Made by a program: the position numbers and the translations under genes. The notes under the pieces were generated by a model. That model did no database searches. It was not told the DNA's origin and saw only the letters and a program-made list of their open reading frames with translations. Of a stretch of DNA of 64,000 bases, positions 56,001 through 63,070 are shown piece by piece (positions within the stretch are counted from its first letter, which is position 1; every line of letters begins with the position of its first letter). Source of the stretch: Salinimicrobium flavum (GTDB taxonomy: Bacteria > Bacteroidota > Bacteroidia > Flavobacteriales > Flavobacteriaceae). The DNA is taken from the NCBI RefSeq assembly GCF_042684505.1, contig NZ_JBHULT010000008.1, forward strand, positions 248,001-312,000, read 5' to 3'.

Positions 56001-57422
56001 GGGGTGAGAAATCTATATCTTAATCTACTTGAGGACGGTGTAGCGACAAATGGTACTTTCAACCCCACAATTCAAACTCTTATAGATCAGTATAAATTTC
56101 AGAGCAATATCGGTGATTTCACAACTATCTATACGGTAGGGGAAGGAAACTGCACAGACTCTGCAGAGCTTACTGTTACTGTTCTGGATTACCTTAGTGC
56201 AGGCGAAAATGCTACTGTAAACCTTGAAGAAGACGATACTGAAGAAGTCGATCTTTTTGATGCTTTAGGTGGAACTCCGGCAGAAGGTGGGGTTTGGACC
56301 GATGCTGATGGTGAAACCGTAGACGGAACTTTTGATCCTACTACGGATGCTGAAGGAACATACACTTACACTGTTACCAGTGATAATGGATGTGTTGACT
56401 CAGCTACGGTAACAGTGGTCATTGGAGATCCTGTTGCCTGTCCTGAGATCACAGATGCAGAACAATCATTCTGTGGCACAGCTACTGTTGCAGATCTTTC
56501 TCCGTCAAATGCTCTTTGGTACACCTCAGAGGATGGCACAGATGCTTTAGCAGCAGATACCGCTCTTGAAGACGATGCAGAATACTTTGCAGGAAATGCT
56601 GACGGAAGTTGTTCTGATCGTGGAATGGTAACAGTTACTATCCTTGATGCTCCAGACGCCCCAGCAGTAACCGCCTTTGACGGATGTGTTGCAGATCTGG
56701 CTACTGTTGCCGACCTGGTAGTTACAGCTGATGAAGGATTCACTGTTCAGTTTTATACTACTGAGGATTTAAATACTCCGGCAGCTGAAACCGATCTTCT
56801 TGTAGATGGTATTTATTTTGTTACTCAGGCCACCGCCGAAGGTTGTGAGTCTGAAGCTGCTGAGCTAACCGTAACCCTTGATGATTCAGATGCTCCTACC
56901 CTTGCACAGGGAGGAAACGTATTCTGTGAGTTTGACAATGCAACACTTGCAGACCTTGAAAACAATCTGGTTGGAGAAGGAACCATTACATGGTATGCTT
57001 CTGAAACAGGGACAGATCCTTTAGATGCTGATTCTGAACAATTGAGAAACGAAGCAATCTATTACGCTTCATTAACTCCCGAAGGAGCATGTGAAAGCTC
57101 AGACAGACTTCCTGTAACTGTTACTCTTGAAGTTTGCGAGATCGTGATCCCAGAAGCTTTTTCACCGAATAATGACAATATCAACGATTACTTTGTGATT
57201 GATAACATCTCTTCTGAGTACCCTAACCATACTTTAGAGATTTACAACAGATGGGGTAATATGGTATTCAACGGTAAAGGAGCCAACCCGGGATGGGATG
57301 GAACTTCTACTGAAGGTTCATTTGGAAGCGGAGTATTGCCTGTAGGTGTATATTTCTATATCCTGTATTTCAATGACGGACAAACCGCACCTACCCAAGG
57401 TAGATTGTACTTAAGCAGATAA
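53016..57422 (+). CDS. Large repetitive surface adhesin with type B type IX secretion C-terminal domain
   Basis: The 1468-residue protein has a signal peptide (about 1-30, ending SSYGQ) and three repeat classes: about 31-290 Ig-like units with LWYEDQ/WYLNR and YYAGS-type motifs; about 290-1135 two units in alternation; about 1139-1372 the first class again. The last 95 residues (VIPEAFSPNNDNINDYFVID onward, with YNRWGNMVF, PVGVYFYIL and ending LYLSR) are the gliding-motility-associated C-terminal domain, a type B type IX secretion signal. Such proteins stay at the cell surface with a PorP/SprF partner, which is the next gene. The composition is rich in Asp, Glu, Thr and Gly. Ligand unknown; the closest known analogue is SprB. 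Confidence 0.92.
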   Translation: MRIFTLGKNGIPLFFFALLLFSGTFSSYGQCPTVDAADSIQYFCDSQEAEVSQLTVTDTNGADVLWYEDQTTTSSLPPTTFLVSGTYYAGSASCAPTSRVAVEVRIASEPDILGIKASTTPTTSANRKESLAVIGVCVEDVNNPGLTVADLRTNAEDENNVRWYLNRTSQDELDPSTPLVNNTDYFAAIYSPDGECETNRKKTTVRFFSEAAPTGPTSQEFCAINNPTLGDIEASGDNRYFSSSTSQVELSPNTELENGKTYYVSALGEECESIDRLGVTVTVTEPIDLETTSPGIICELDVQETIPNVDALENFLLGLLGDGVPTNGTFSPTPTQLGNQYQNDADGLGDFTTTYTVGCDQVDLTLTVIPSEDANAGDDVTRTYDVTDDPVDLYGLVTEGAQDFGTFEGYPNGEFDPSSEGPGTYIINYTVDETSGCIDGSDSAVFTIMVNPCTADAGDDVDADFCRSDAEVLAGQLAVAENDEERNAIIATWLGDRDTNGTFTGDPATEIATKYADGVYPFSVSTTYTVGEGVCEDEASITFTVYEDAYAGEDAVLNTEFDGEPVELFGLLGNEAEEGGTWSSGDGTFDPATDAPGTYTYTVGEGCTDSATVTVTVSTDPNDPCAAVDAGTPGYGVVCLEDVPTKIGSRLGVEKYFLGLLDAGVSKTGTFNPTPYQIARTYRADEDGLGEFSTTYTITDGECTDSVVLTVIVVEEANAGEDATVTLDENDEPVNLFDYLGDSALQGGTWDTGNGTFDPATDEPGTFTYTVGYEGCMDSATVTVSVTSEPTDPCEGVVDAGGDNTGVVCITDIEQVLDSSDDIRNYLLNILDGEVIQTGTFNPSPSQLFDQYANDTDGLGDFSTTYTLTDGECSDSAVLTISVIDTEPADTGDIADVTICTAEDGYDLNSVLTDANPAGGTFYDEEGEMITNGILDISSEGQFTITYTITEDDSSCVTGTDSTDFTVTVTANTADAGEDNSVELCNSEVKNLTTTGVRNLYLNLLEDGVATNGTFNPTIQTLIDQYKFQSNIGDFTTIYTVGEGNCTDSAELTVTVLDYLSAGENATVNLEEDDTEEVDLFDALGGTPAEGGVWTDADGETVDGTFDPTTDAEGTYTYTVTSDNGCVDSATVTVVIGDPVACPEITDAEQSFCGTATVADLSPSNALWYTSEDGTDALAADTALEDDAEYFAGNADGSCSDRGMVTVTILDAPDAPAVTAFDGCVADLATVADLVVTADEGFTVQFYTTEDLNTPAAETDLLVDGIYFVTQATAEGCESEAAELTVTLDDSDAPTLAQGGNVFCEFDNATLADLENNLVGEGTITWYASETGTDPLDADSEQLRNEAIYYASLTPEGACESSDRLPVTVTLEVCEIVIPEAFSPNNDNINDYFVIDNISSEYPNHTLEIYNRWGNMVFNGKGANPGWDGTSTEGSFGSGVLPVGVYFYILYFNDGQTAPTQGRLYLSR
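53880..56415 (+). repeat. Alternating two-unit protein repeat within the adhesin
   Basis: Two units of about 75-90 residues alternate. Unit B has a Cys-containing start, then LLxLLDxGVxxxGTFNPTP, DGLGDFSTTYT and an ECTDSAxLTVTV end, at residues about 289, 452, 624, 796 and 972. Unit A has AGEDATVTL, PVxLFxxLG, GGTWxxGxGTFDPATD, PGTYTYTV and SATVTVTV, at about 374, 547, 716, a divergent copy at 887, and 1060. Unit boundaries are approximate and DNA identity between copies is moderate. Confidence 0.75.
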
Positions 57423-57442
57423 TTTTGAAACATTCGAATCAT

Positions 57443-58381
57443 ATGAGAAATTCATTCATAAAAATTTTTACAGTTGCTTGCATTGCCCTTTTTTCTATAA
57501 AGGGTAATGCACAACAAGATCCAATGTACACCCAGTACATGTATAACATGAGCGTGATAAATCCCGCTTATGCGATAGATGATCTTGGGATGCTCAATGT
57601 TGGAGGGATCTATAGAAACCAATGGGCCGGCATGGATGGAGGACCTGAGACAGCGAACTTCTTCGCTCACACAGGACTAACAGAAAGGCTGGAAGTTGGA
57701 TTAACTATCGTGCATGACGAAATAGGAGACATCATTAAAGAAAATAATCTTTATGCTGATGTAGCTTACGTACTTCCCGTTACTGAATCTTCAAAATTAT
57801 CTTTTGGAGTTAAAGCCGGAATGACCTTTTTCGATGCAGATCTTACGAGGCTTAGAACCCAGCAGGATAATGATCCTGCGATGCAAAACGTTAGTGAAGC
57901 ATTTCCTAATTTTGGAGTAGGTGCTTACTGGTTCGGGGATAACTACTATGTAGGTCTTTCTGCTCCAAACATCTTTACTTCAAAACATCTGGAAAATGAA
58001 ACAGGGCTTGCCCGTTTAGGTGAGGAGAACATCCATTATTTCCTAACCGGGGGTTATGTATTTGATCTTAATCCAAATGTAAAGCTTAAGCCTGCCTTTA
58101 TGATGAGAGGTGTAGAAGGAGCTCCATTATCTGTGGATGTTACAGCGAACGTACTTCTTTACAACCGCTTTGAAGCCGGTGTTGCTTACCGTTTTGATGA
58201 AACAATAAGTGGTCTGGTTAACTTCAGGGTAACTCCTGAACTTAGAATAGGTTATGCCTATGACTATACCACCGGAAATCTTGGTGATTTCAACGACGGG
58301 ACTCACGAGATCATGGTATTATTTGACCTTGACCTGCTGGGACTTTCAAAAGGTTATAATGTATCCCCAAGATTCTTCTAA
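57443..58381 (+). CDS. Type IX secretion PorP/SprF-family outer membrane protein
   Basis: These proteins form an outer membrane barrel that holds or helps export the adjacent type B substrate. A signal peptide ending in GNAQ is followed by QDPMYTQYMYNMSVINPAYA, the family signature, then repeated strands and a C-terminus LLGLSKGYNVSPRFF. The frame starts at TTG 57425, but ATG 57443 (MRNSFIKIF) gives a normal signal and I chose it. About 312 residues. It is the second gene of the adhesin operon, 20 bp after the adhesin stop and 12 bp before the OmpA gene. Confidence 0.9.
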   Translation: MRNSFIKIFTVACIALFSIKGNAQQDPMYTQYMYNMSVINPAYAIDDLGMLNVGGIYRNQWAGMDGGPETANFFAHTGLTERLEVGLTIVHDEIGDIIKENNLYADVAYVLPVTESSKLSFGVKAGMTFFDADLTRLRTQQDNDPAMQNVSEAFPNFGVGAYWFGDNYYVGLSAPNIFTSKHLENETGLARLGEENIHYFLTGGYVFDLNPNVKLKPAFMMRGVEGAPLSVDVTANVLLYNRFEAGVAYRFDETISGLVNFRVTPELRIGYAYDYTTGNLGDFNDGTHEIMVLFDLDLLGLSKGYNVSPRFF

Positions 58382-58393
58382 AAACTTGACAAT

Positions 58394-60094
58394 ATGAAAA
58401 AATTATATACCATACTTTTAACTGTACTTATTGGAGCATCTGCGTTCGCCCAGAGTTCGGAAATTAAAAAGGCTGACAGGCTTTTTCTCCAACGAGCTTA
58501 CATGGATGCCTCTGATCAATATAGACTGGTGGCAGACAAAAACCAGGAAGTTCTGCAGAACCTTGGAGATTCTTATTTCTTCACCAACCGGATGAAGAAT
58601 GCTGAGGAAACTTACAGAACATTATTTCTTAAGCATGAAAACGTTGCCCCTGAATATCAATTCAGGTTCGCACATGCTCTTCGTGCGTCTGGAAAACACG
58701 ATGAGGCAGATGAACAATTGAGCGAATACCTGGGACAGGAAGTGAATTTCGAAGAATGGAGCAAAGAATTGGATACTACTGTAACCCATACTTATACCAC
58801 CCAGCAGGTCATGCAAAATGCTGCATCTTCTGACTTCGGGATCACTTTTATGGGAGATCGTGTAGTCTTCGCTTCTACCCGTAACCAGGACCGCCCTATT
58901 TATGCCTGGAACAAAAAGCCTTATCTGGATCTTTATGTTGCAGATATGGCTGATGACGGAACACTAAGTAATGTTTCACTTTTCGAGGGAGATATCAATA
59001 CCGATACTCATGAGAGTTCCGCTGCATTTTCAAGTGATGGGCAAACCATGTACTTCGATCGTACCAACTCTAGAAGGGTAAAGACAGAATGGTCTGAAGT
59101 ACCAGTTGCAACGATCAGGATCTACCGTGCTGAATTGATTGACGGTAATTGGACAAACATTGAAGCACTTCCATTCACCAGTGATCAATATTCCACAGAG
59201 CATCCTACTTTAAGTGAAGACGGTTCAACCCTTTACTTTGCAAGTGACATGCCCGGTTCTTTAGGTTCTTTTGATATATACAGCGTAGCTGTAAATGGAG
59301 ATGGAACTTATGGGGAGCCTCAAAATCTGGGTCCGAATGTAAACACAGCAAATCGTGAGCAGTTCCCATACATTGCTAATGACGGTACTCTTTATTTCAC
59401 ATCAGACGGACATGTTGGATTTGGAAACCTTGACGTATTCAAAAGTGACCAGGAAAATGGTTCTTTTGGAAAGGCACAGAATCTTGGAAACACCCTTAAC
59501 AGTGAATTCGATGATTTTGCTTTCGTAATGAGAGAAGGAGATGAAAGTGGTTACCTTGCCTCTAACAGAAGAGGGTCTGATAACCTTTATGCTTTCACAA
59601 GAGAAGATTATACCCCTCCTGTACTTCCTCCTGAAGAAAGTGAGATCAATCCTGATACCGGAAGAAGACAGATTGCCGGGGTAGGAAACATCTATTTCGA
59701 TTTTGACAAAGCAACTATAAAGGCAGAATCTGAACCCACCCTTAACAGGATTGTGGAGATCATGAATAACTACCCAATGTTGAACATTGAGATTGGTTCA
59801 CATGCAGATGCCCGTGGAAGTGACCGTTACAACATGGAACTTTCTGAAAGACGTGCACAGTCTACTTTAGAGTACCTTGTAAATAAAGGAATTGATAGAA
59901 ACAGACTTACTGCAAAAGGATTTGGAGAAAGCATGCCACTTAATGATTGTACTCAACCAACCGGTTGTACCAGTGAGGAGTATGCCCGTAACCGTAGAAG
60001 TGAGTTTACTGAAGTTACAGGAAACATCAACACCCCTGAAACTGAGGAAGATTTAGATATAATTGAAGATACTGAAGACAGTGAGGAAAACTAA
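58394..60094 (+). CDS. OmpA-family protein with TPR and PD40 repeats
   Basis: The mature protein (after signal ending SAFAQ) begins with a TPR-like region (about 22-110), then a PD40/WD40-like beta-propeller (about 140-410, with FASTRNQDR, AFSSDGQTMYFDR, TLSEDGSTLYFASDM and YFTSDGHVGFGNLDVFKS). The C-terminal OmpA domain (about 435-550) has VGNIYFDFDKATIK and the peptidoglycan-binding LNIEIGSHADARGSDRYNM and RAQSTLEYLVNKG. The CarboxypepD_reg domain often found between propeller and OmpA in such proteins is missing; 566 residues is short. It probably links the adhesin machinery to the cell wall. Confidence 0.9.
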   Translation: MKKLYTILLTVLIGASAFAQSSEIKKADRLFLQRAYMDASDQYRLVADKNQEVLQNLGDSYFFTNRMKNAEETYRTLFLKHENVAPEYQFRFAHALRASGKHDEADEQLSEYLGQEVNFEEWSKELDTTVTHTYTTQQVMQNAASSDFGITFMGDRVVFASTRNQDRPIYAWNKKPYLDLYVADMADDGTLSNVSLFEGDINTDTHESSAAFSSDGQTMYFDRTNSRRVKTEWSEVPVATIRIYRAELIDGNWTNIEALPFTSDQYSTEHPTLSEDGSTLYFASDMPGSLGSFDIYSVAVNGDGTYGEPQNLGPNVNTANREQFPYIANDGTLYFTSDGHVGFGNLDVFKSDQENGSFGKAQNLGNTLNSEFDDFAFVMREGDESGYLASNRRGSDNLYAFTREDYTPPVLPPEESEINPDTGRRQIAGVGNIYFDFDKATIKAESEPTLNRIVEIMNNYPMLNIEIGSHADARGSDRYNMELSERRAQSTLEYLVNKGIDRNRLTAKGFGESMPLNDCTQPTGCTSEEYARNRRSEFTEVTGNINTPETEEDLDIIEDTEDSEEN

Positions 60095-60143
60095 TTCGTC
60101 CGTAGCTATTACAGACAGATAATTTCTGACTAACCAACCAAAG

Positions 60144-60172
60144 AAAAGGCCCTGAGAGATCGGGGCCTTTTT
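60144..60172 (+). terminator. Terminator of the adhesin operon
   Basis: A 9-bp stem (AAAAGGCCC / GGGCCTTTT, about 10-nt loop) followed by a T run lies 50 bp after the OmpA stop and ends 32 bp before the DUF4136 stop codon. Confidence 0.87.
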
Positions 60173-60203
60173 AATTAATAATATTCTAGATAGGGTATTT
60201 AAA

Positions 60204-60725
60204 TTATTTCCTGGGTGGATATCCTTTTAAAGCTTCGGCAACAATAAGGTCGAACTTCTTTTGACGGATTTCCGGACTCGCATTGGGATCAAAAGAACTC
60301 TCCACAACGGCCTGCCACACCAGGGCATCTTTTTTAGCGTCTATAAGATCAAAGGTAAGTCTTAGATAGGTGTCGGCACCTCCAAGAGGAATTCCGCCGC
60401 TTATGCCTACTCCCACGTTCCCTCTGCCACCTCCCACTCCAACACCAAGTCTGCTCTGGTTACTTTCCCTGAATTCTTCGGAATAAATATTAACGTAGAG
60501 ATCGGGATTTTCGGACGGCGATAATCCTTTTGACCTTAAAGCAGATTCCAGACTGGTGATGAGCCTGTTGTCATCCAACTGGCTCAACCCGGTTTGAAGT
60601 TCAGGGTAAATTGAATAGGTTCGGAAATTTGAAAAATTGACCTGATCATCATAATCATACAAGGCTCTTGGTGTACTGCAAGAAACCAGAAAAATGAAGA
60701 TCAACAGGAAGCTATAGGATCTCAT
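60204..60725 (-). CDS. DUF4136 lipoprotein
   Basis: The lipobox VSCS places Cys near 16. YDDQVNFSNFRTYSIYPELQ and NPDLYVNIYSEEF fit DUF4136, as does the Gly-rich stretch SRLGVGVGGGRGNVGVGISG and the end EIRQKKFDLIVAEALKGYPP. The 173 residues are full length. Function is unknown; it lies between the adhesin operon and obg, with a 10-bp palindrome just before the start. Confidence 0.85.
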   Translation of the reverse strand: MRSYSFLLIFIFLVSCSTPRALYDYDDQVNFSNFRTYSIYPELQTGLSQLDDNRLITSLESALRSKGLSPSENPDLYVNIYSEEFRESNQSRLGVGVGGGRGNVGVGISGGIPLGGADTYLRLTFDLIDAKKDALVWQAVVESSFDPNASPEIRQKKFDLIVAEALKGYPPRK

Positions 60726-60733
60726 AAGGAGTA

Positions 60734-60757
60734 AGTTTTCTTAAAAATAAGAAAACT
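60734..60757 (-). promoter_or_regulatory. Palindrome upstream of the DUF4136 gene
   Basis: A perfect 10-bp inverted repeat (AGTTTTCTTA / TAAGAAAACT, loop AAAA) starts 8 nt from the ATG. On the minus strand the centre reads TATTTTTA, one base off TAnnTTTG. Its 20-nt core differs at one position from the radC palindrome. It could also act as the obg terminator, but the shared sequence argues for a site. Confidence 0.55.
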
Positions 60758-60786
60758 CCCCCTGATAATGAATAGATTAACAATAT

Positions 60787-61794
60787 CTAAACAGCCTCTT
60801 TATTTAGCATTTCCCAAAGTCTATCCTTCAGCTCTGTCAATCCTTGTTGTGATACAGAAGAAATGAAAAGATATGGGGCTCCAAGGTTTTGGTCAAGTTC
60901 GGCTTTTAGTTCAGCTTTTAATTCCTCGTCAAGCATATCGCTTTTAGAGATAGCGATAAGCCGGTCTTTATCCAGCATTTCAGGATTATAACGTCGCAGC
61001 TCATCAACCAGGATCTCATACTGTTTCTTGATATCAGGGGCATCTGCAGGGACAAGGAACAATAAGGTGGAATTTCGCTCTATGTGCCGAAGGAATCTAT
61101 GTCCAATACCCTTTCCTTCCGCAGCACCTTCAATGATTCCAGGTATATCTGCCACCACAAAGGTTTTGAAGTCCCGGTATTGAACGATGCCAAGGTTTGG
61201 TTTAAGCGTGGTGAATTCGTAATCGGCGATCTTAGGTTTAGCTGCCGTAATGACCGATAGCAAGGTAGATTTTCCGGCATTTGGAAAACCAACCAGCCCA
61301 ACATCTGCCAAAATTTTTAGCTCCAGGGTTACGTCTACTTCTTCTCCGGGAATTCCGGGCTGGGCATACCTGGGGGTTTGGTTTACCGAAGATTTGAAAT
61401 TCCAGTTACCAAGGCCACCTTTTCCGCCTTCAGCAATAACGATCTCCTGCCCGTCCTCTGTGATCTCGTGTAAGATCTCCTGGGTTTCGGTATCTCTTAC
61501 CACTGTACCTAGCGGCACATCTATATACTGGTCTTCCCCGTCTGCACCCGTACTTCTTTGTTTACTTCCGTGTTCCCCGTGACCGGCTTTTACGTGTCTT
61601 TTAAATTTTAGATGAAACAAGGTCCAAAGGTTTTTGTTTCCCCTAAGGATCACATGTCCCCCACGACCTCCATCACCACCATCAGGCCCGCCTTTCGCAA
61701 CATATTTTTCACGATGTAAATGCGCAGATCCTTTACCTCCGTTCCCAGAGTTTATATGTATTTTAACGTAGTCAACAAAATTTCCTTCAGTCAT
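60787..61794 (-). CDS. obgE: GTPase Obg/CgtA
   Basis: An essential GTPase of 50S assembly and stringent control. The glycine-rich Obg fold (about 1-158, [39 protein letters not shown]) precedes the G domain with GFPNAGKST, the [10 protein letters not shown] switch, DIPGIIEGA and an NKxD-type motif given as SKSD. The 335 residues lack the long C-terminal domain of some homologues. It follows hpt-adk after 35 bp. Confidence 0.96.
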   Translation of the reverse strand: MTEGNFVDYVKIHINSGNGGKGSAHLHREKYVAKGGPDGGDGGRGGHVILRGNKNLWTLFHLKFKRHVKAGHGEHGSKQRSTGADGEDQYIDVPLGTVVRDTETQEILHEITEDGQEIVIAEGGKGGLGNWNFKSSVNQTPRYAQPGIPGEEVDVTLELKILADVGLVGFPNAGKSTLLSVITAAKPKIADYEFTTLKPNLGIVQYRDFKTFVVADIPGIIEGAAEGKGIGHRFLRHIERNSTLLFLVPADAPDIKKQYEILVDELRRYNPEMLDKDRLIAISKSDMLDEELKAELKAELDQNLGAPYLFISSVSQQGLTELKDRLWEMLNKEAV

Positions 61795-61829
61795 TATTCC
61801 TCTATCTTATTATTTTTTGACGTATGGGT

Positions 61830-62939
61830 CTATTGTATCTCGTCAATTACCTCTTTTAAACGCTGAGTGATCTCTTCGATACTCCCTACCCCATTAATAC
61901 CATAGTACTTATTTTCCTTAAGGTAAAACTGTTTAAGTATGGCAGTCTCTTCGTAGTAAACTTTAATTCGTTCCCTTATCACTGCTTCATTGGCATCATC
62001 TGGTCTACCCGAGGTTTTCCCTCTTTCAAGCAGCCTTTGAACCAGCAGGTCATCTTCTACCTCAAGCGCGATCATAGCACTCACCTCAGTACCTTCAGTT
62101 TTAAGCAGTTCTTCAAGCGCTTCAGCCTGGGCCACTGTACGGGGGAAACCGTCAAAAATGAAACCTTTCCCGTCTATATTTTTCTTTACTTCGGCCCTGA
62201 GCATATCTATCGTTACCTCATCGGGAACCAGTTGACCTTTATCCATGAAAGATTTTGCCATCATGCCCAACTCAGTCTGGTTCTTGATGTTATATCTAAA
62301 AACATCTCCTGTAGAAATGTGTTTCAGTTCATAAGTATCCTTTAAGATAGTGGCCTGAGTTCCTTTCCCGGCACCCGGAGGACCAAACAGAACGATATTC
62401 GTCATTTTATCTACTTTAAGTTTATATACCTGTGTAAGATTGCGGCCAAGGCCATCGTAATCCAACCCGTAACCTACTATAAAATCATTGGGTATTTCGA
62501 TCCCAATATAATCAACGGGTAATGACTTCTTATAACTTCCCGGTTTATAAAAGAGAGTGGCGATTTTGTACCGTTTTACTCCTTCGGCCTTCAGGATCTT
62601 TGCAATACTTTCAATGGTATTGCCGGTATCAACAATATCTTCAATTACCACCACACTTCTACCTTTCAAGGGCTGGGTCAAACCCATAAGGGAATTTACC
62701 ACACCCGTTGTGCCTGTACCTTCATAGGAACTCATCTTAACAAAATTGACCTCACAATCTCCCTGGAATCTTTTGATGACCTCAGCTGCGAATAAAAAGG
62801 CACCATTAAGGACTCCCAAAAAAACCGGGGTCTCTCCTTCAAAATCTGTATTTATCTGTGCGGCCACCCTTTCAATGCCTGCGTTGATCTCTGCTTCAGA
62901 TATAAAGGGCGTGAATTTTAAGTCGTGTAGTTGAATCAA
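61830..62939 (-). CDS. Fused hypoxanthine phosphoribosyltransferase-adenylate kinase
   Basis: Residues 1-178 are a hypoxanthine-guanine phosphoribosyltransferase, with the PRPP loop VVVIEDIVDTGNT (96-108) and the flexible-loop segment KMSSYEGTGTTG. Residues 179-369 are adenylate kinase, with P-loop GPPGAGKGT (186-194), FDGFPRTVAQAEALE, and a short LID (LLERGKTSGRPDDANE), as in AK1-type enzymes. The halves are joined in frame with no stop, and Met179 (62403-62405) could also start a free kinase. The fusion would couple purine salvage (IMP/GMP) to adenylate balance. purK is divergent from it; obg follows it. Confidence 0.93.
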   Translation of the reverse strand: MIQLHDLKFTPFISEAEINAGIERVAAQINTDFEGETPVFLGVLNGAFLFAAEVIKRFQGDCEVNFVKMSSYEGTGTTGVVNSLMGLTQPLKGRSVVVIEDIVDTGNTIESIAKILKAEGVKRYKIATLFYKPGSYKKSLPVDYIGIEIPNDFIVGYGLDYDGLGRNLTQVYKLKVDKMTNIVLFGPPGAGKGTQATILKDTYELKHISTGDVFRYNIKNQTELGMMAKSFMDKGQLVPDEVTIDMLRAEVKKNIDGKGFIFDGFPRTVAQAEALEELLKTEGTEVSAMIALEVEDDLLVQRLLERGKTSGRPDDANEAVIRERIKVYYEETAILKQFYLKENKYYGINGVGSIEEITQRLKEVIDEIQ

Positions 62940-62960
62940 AACCTAATACTTTTTAGGACA

Positions 62961-62969
62961 GCAAAGATA
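62961..62969 (-). promoter_or_regulatory. -7 element of the hpt-adk fusion gene
   Basis: TATCTTTGC on the minus strand lies 21 nt before the ATG. The -33 region has no TTTG that I can fit. Confidence 0.5.
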
Positions 62970-63046
62970 CATATTCCTATCAACCCGACAGGGGAATTTA
63001 AATAGCATTTGCAAGTGAATGTTTCGGTAGTTCAGATTTTTAAAAT

Positions 63047-63055
63047 TATTTTTGC
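63047..63055 (+). promoter_or_regulatory. -7 element of purK
   Basis: TATTTTTGC is a full match to TAnnTTTG, 15 nt before the purK ATG. TTTC about 21 nt upstream is a possible partial -33 box. Confidence 0.5.
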
Positions 63056-63070
63056 TGAAAGACCACCTTG

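Noticed and set aside
53880..56415. Possible CRISPR array or DNA tandem repeat in the adhesin region
   Set aside because: The repeats are at the protein level with period of about 230-280 nt and diverged DNA, they stay in frame, and there are no short identical repeats with unique spacers.
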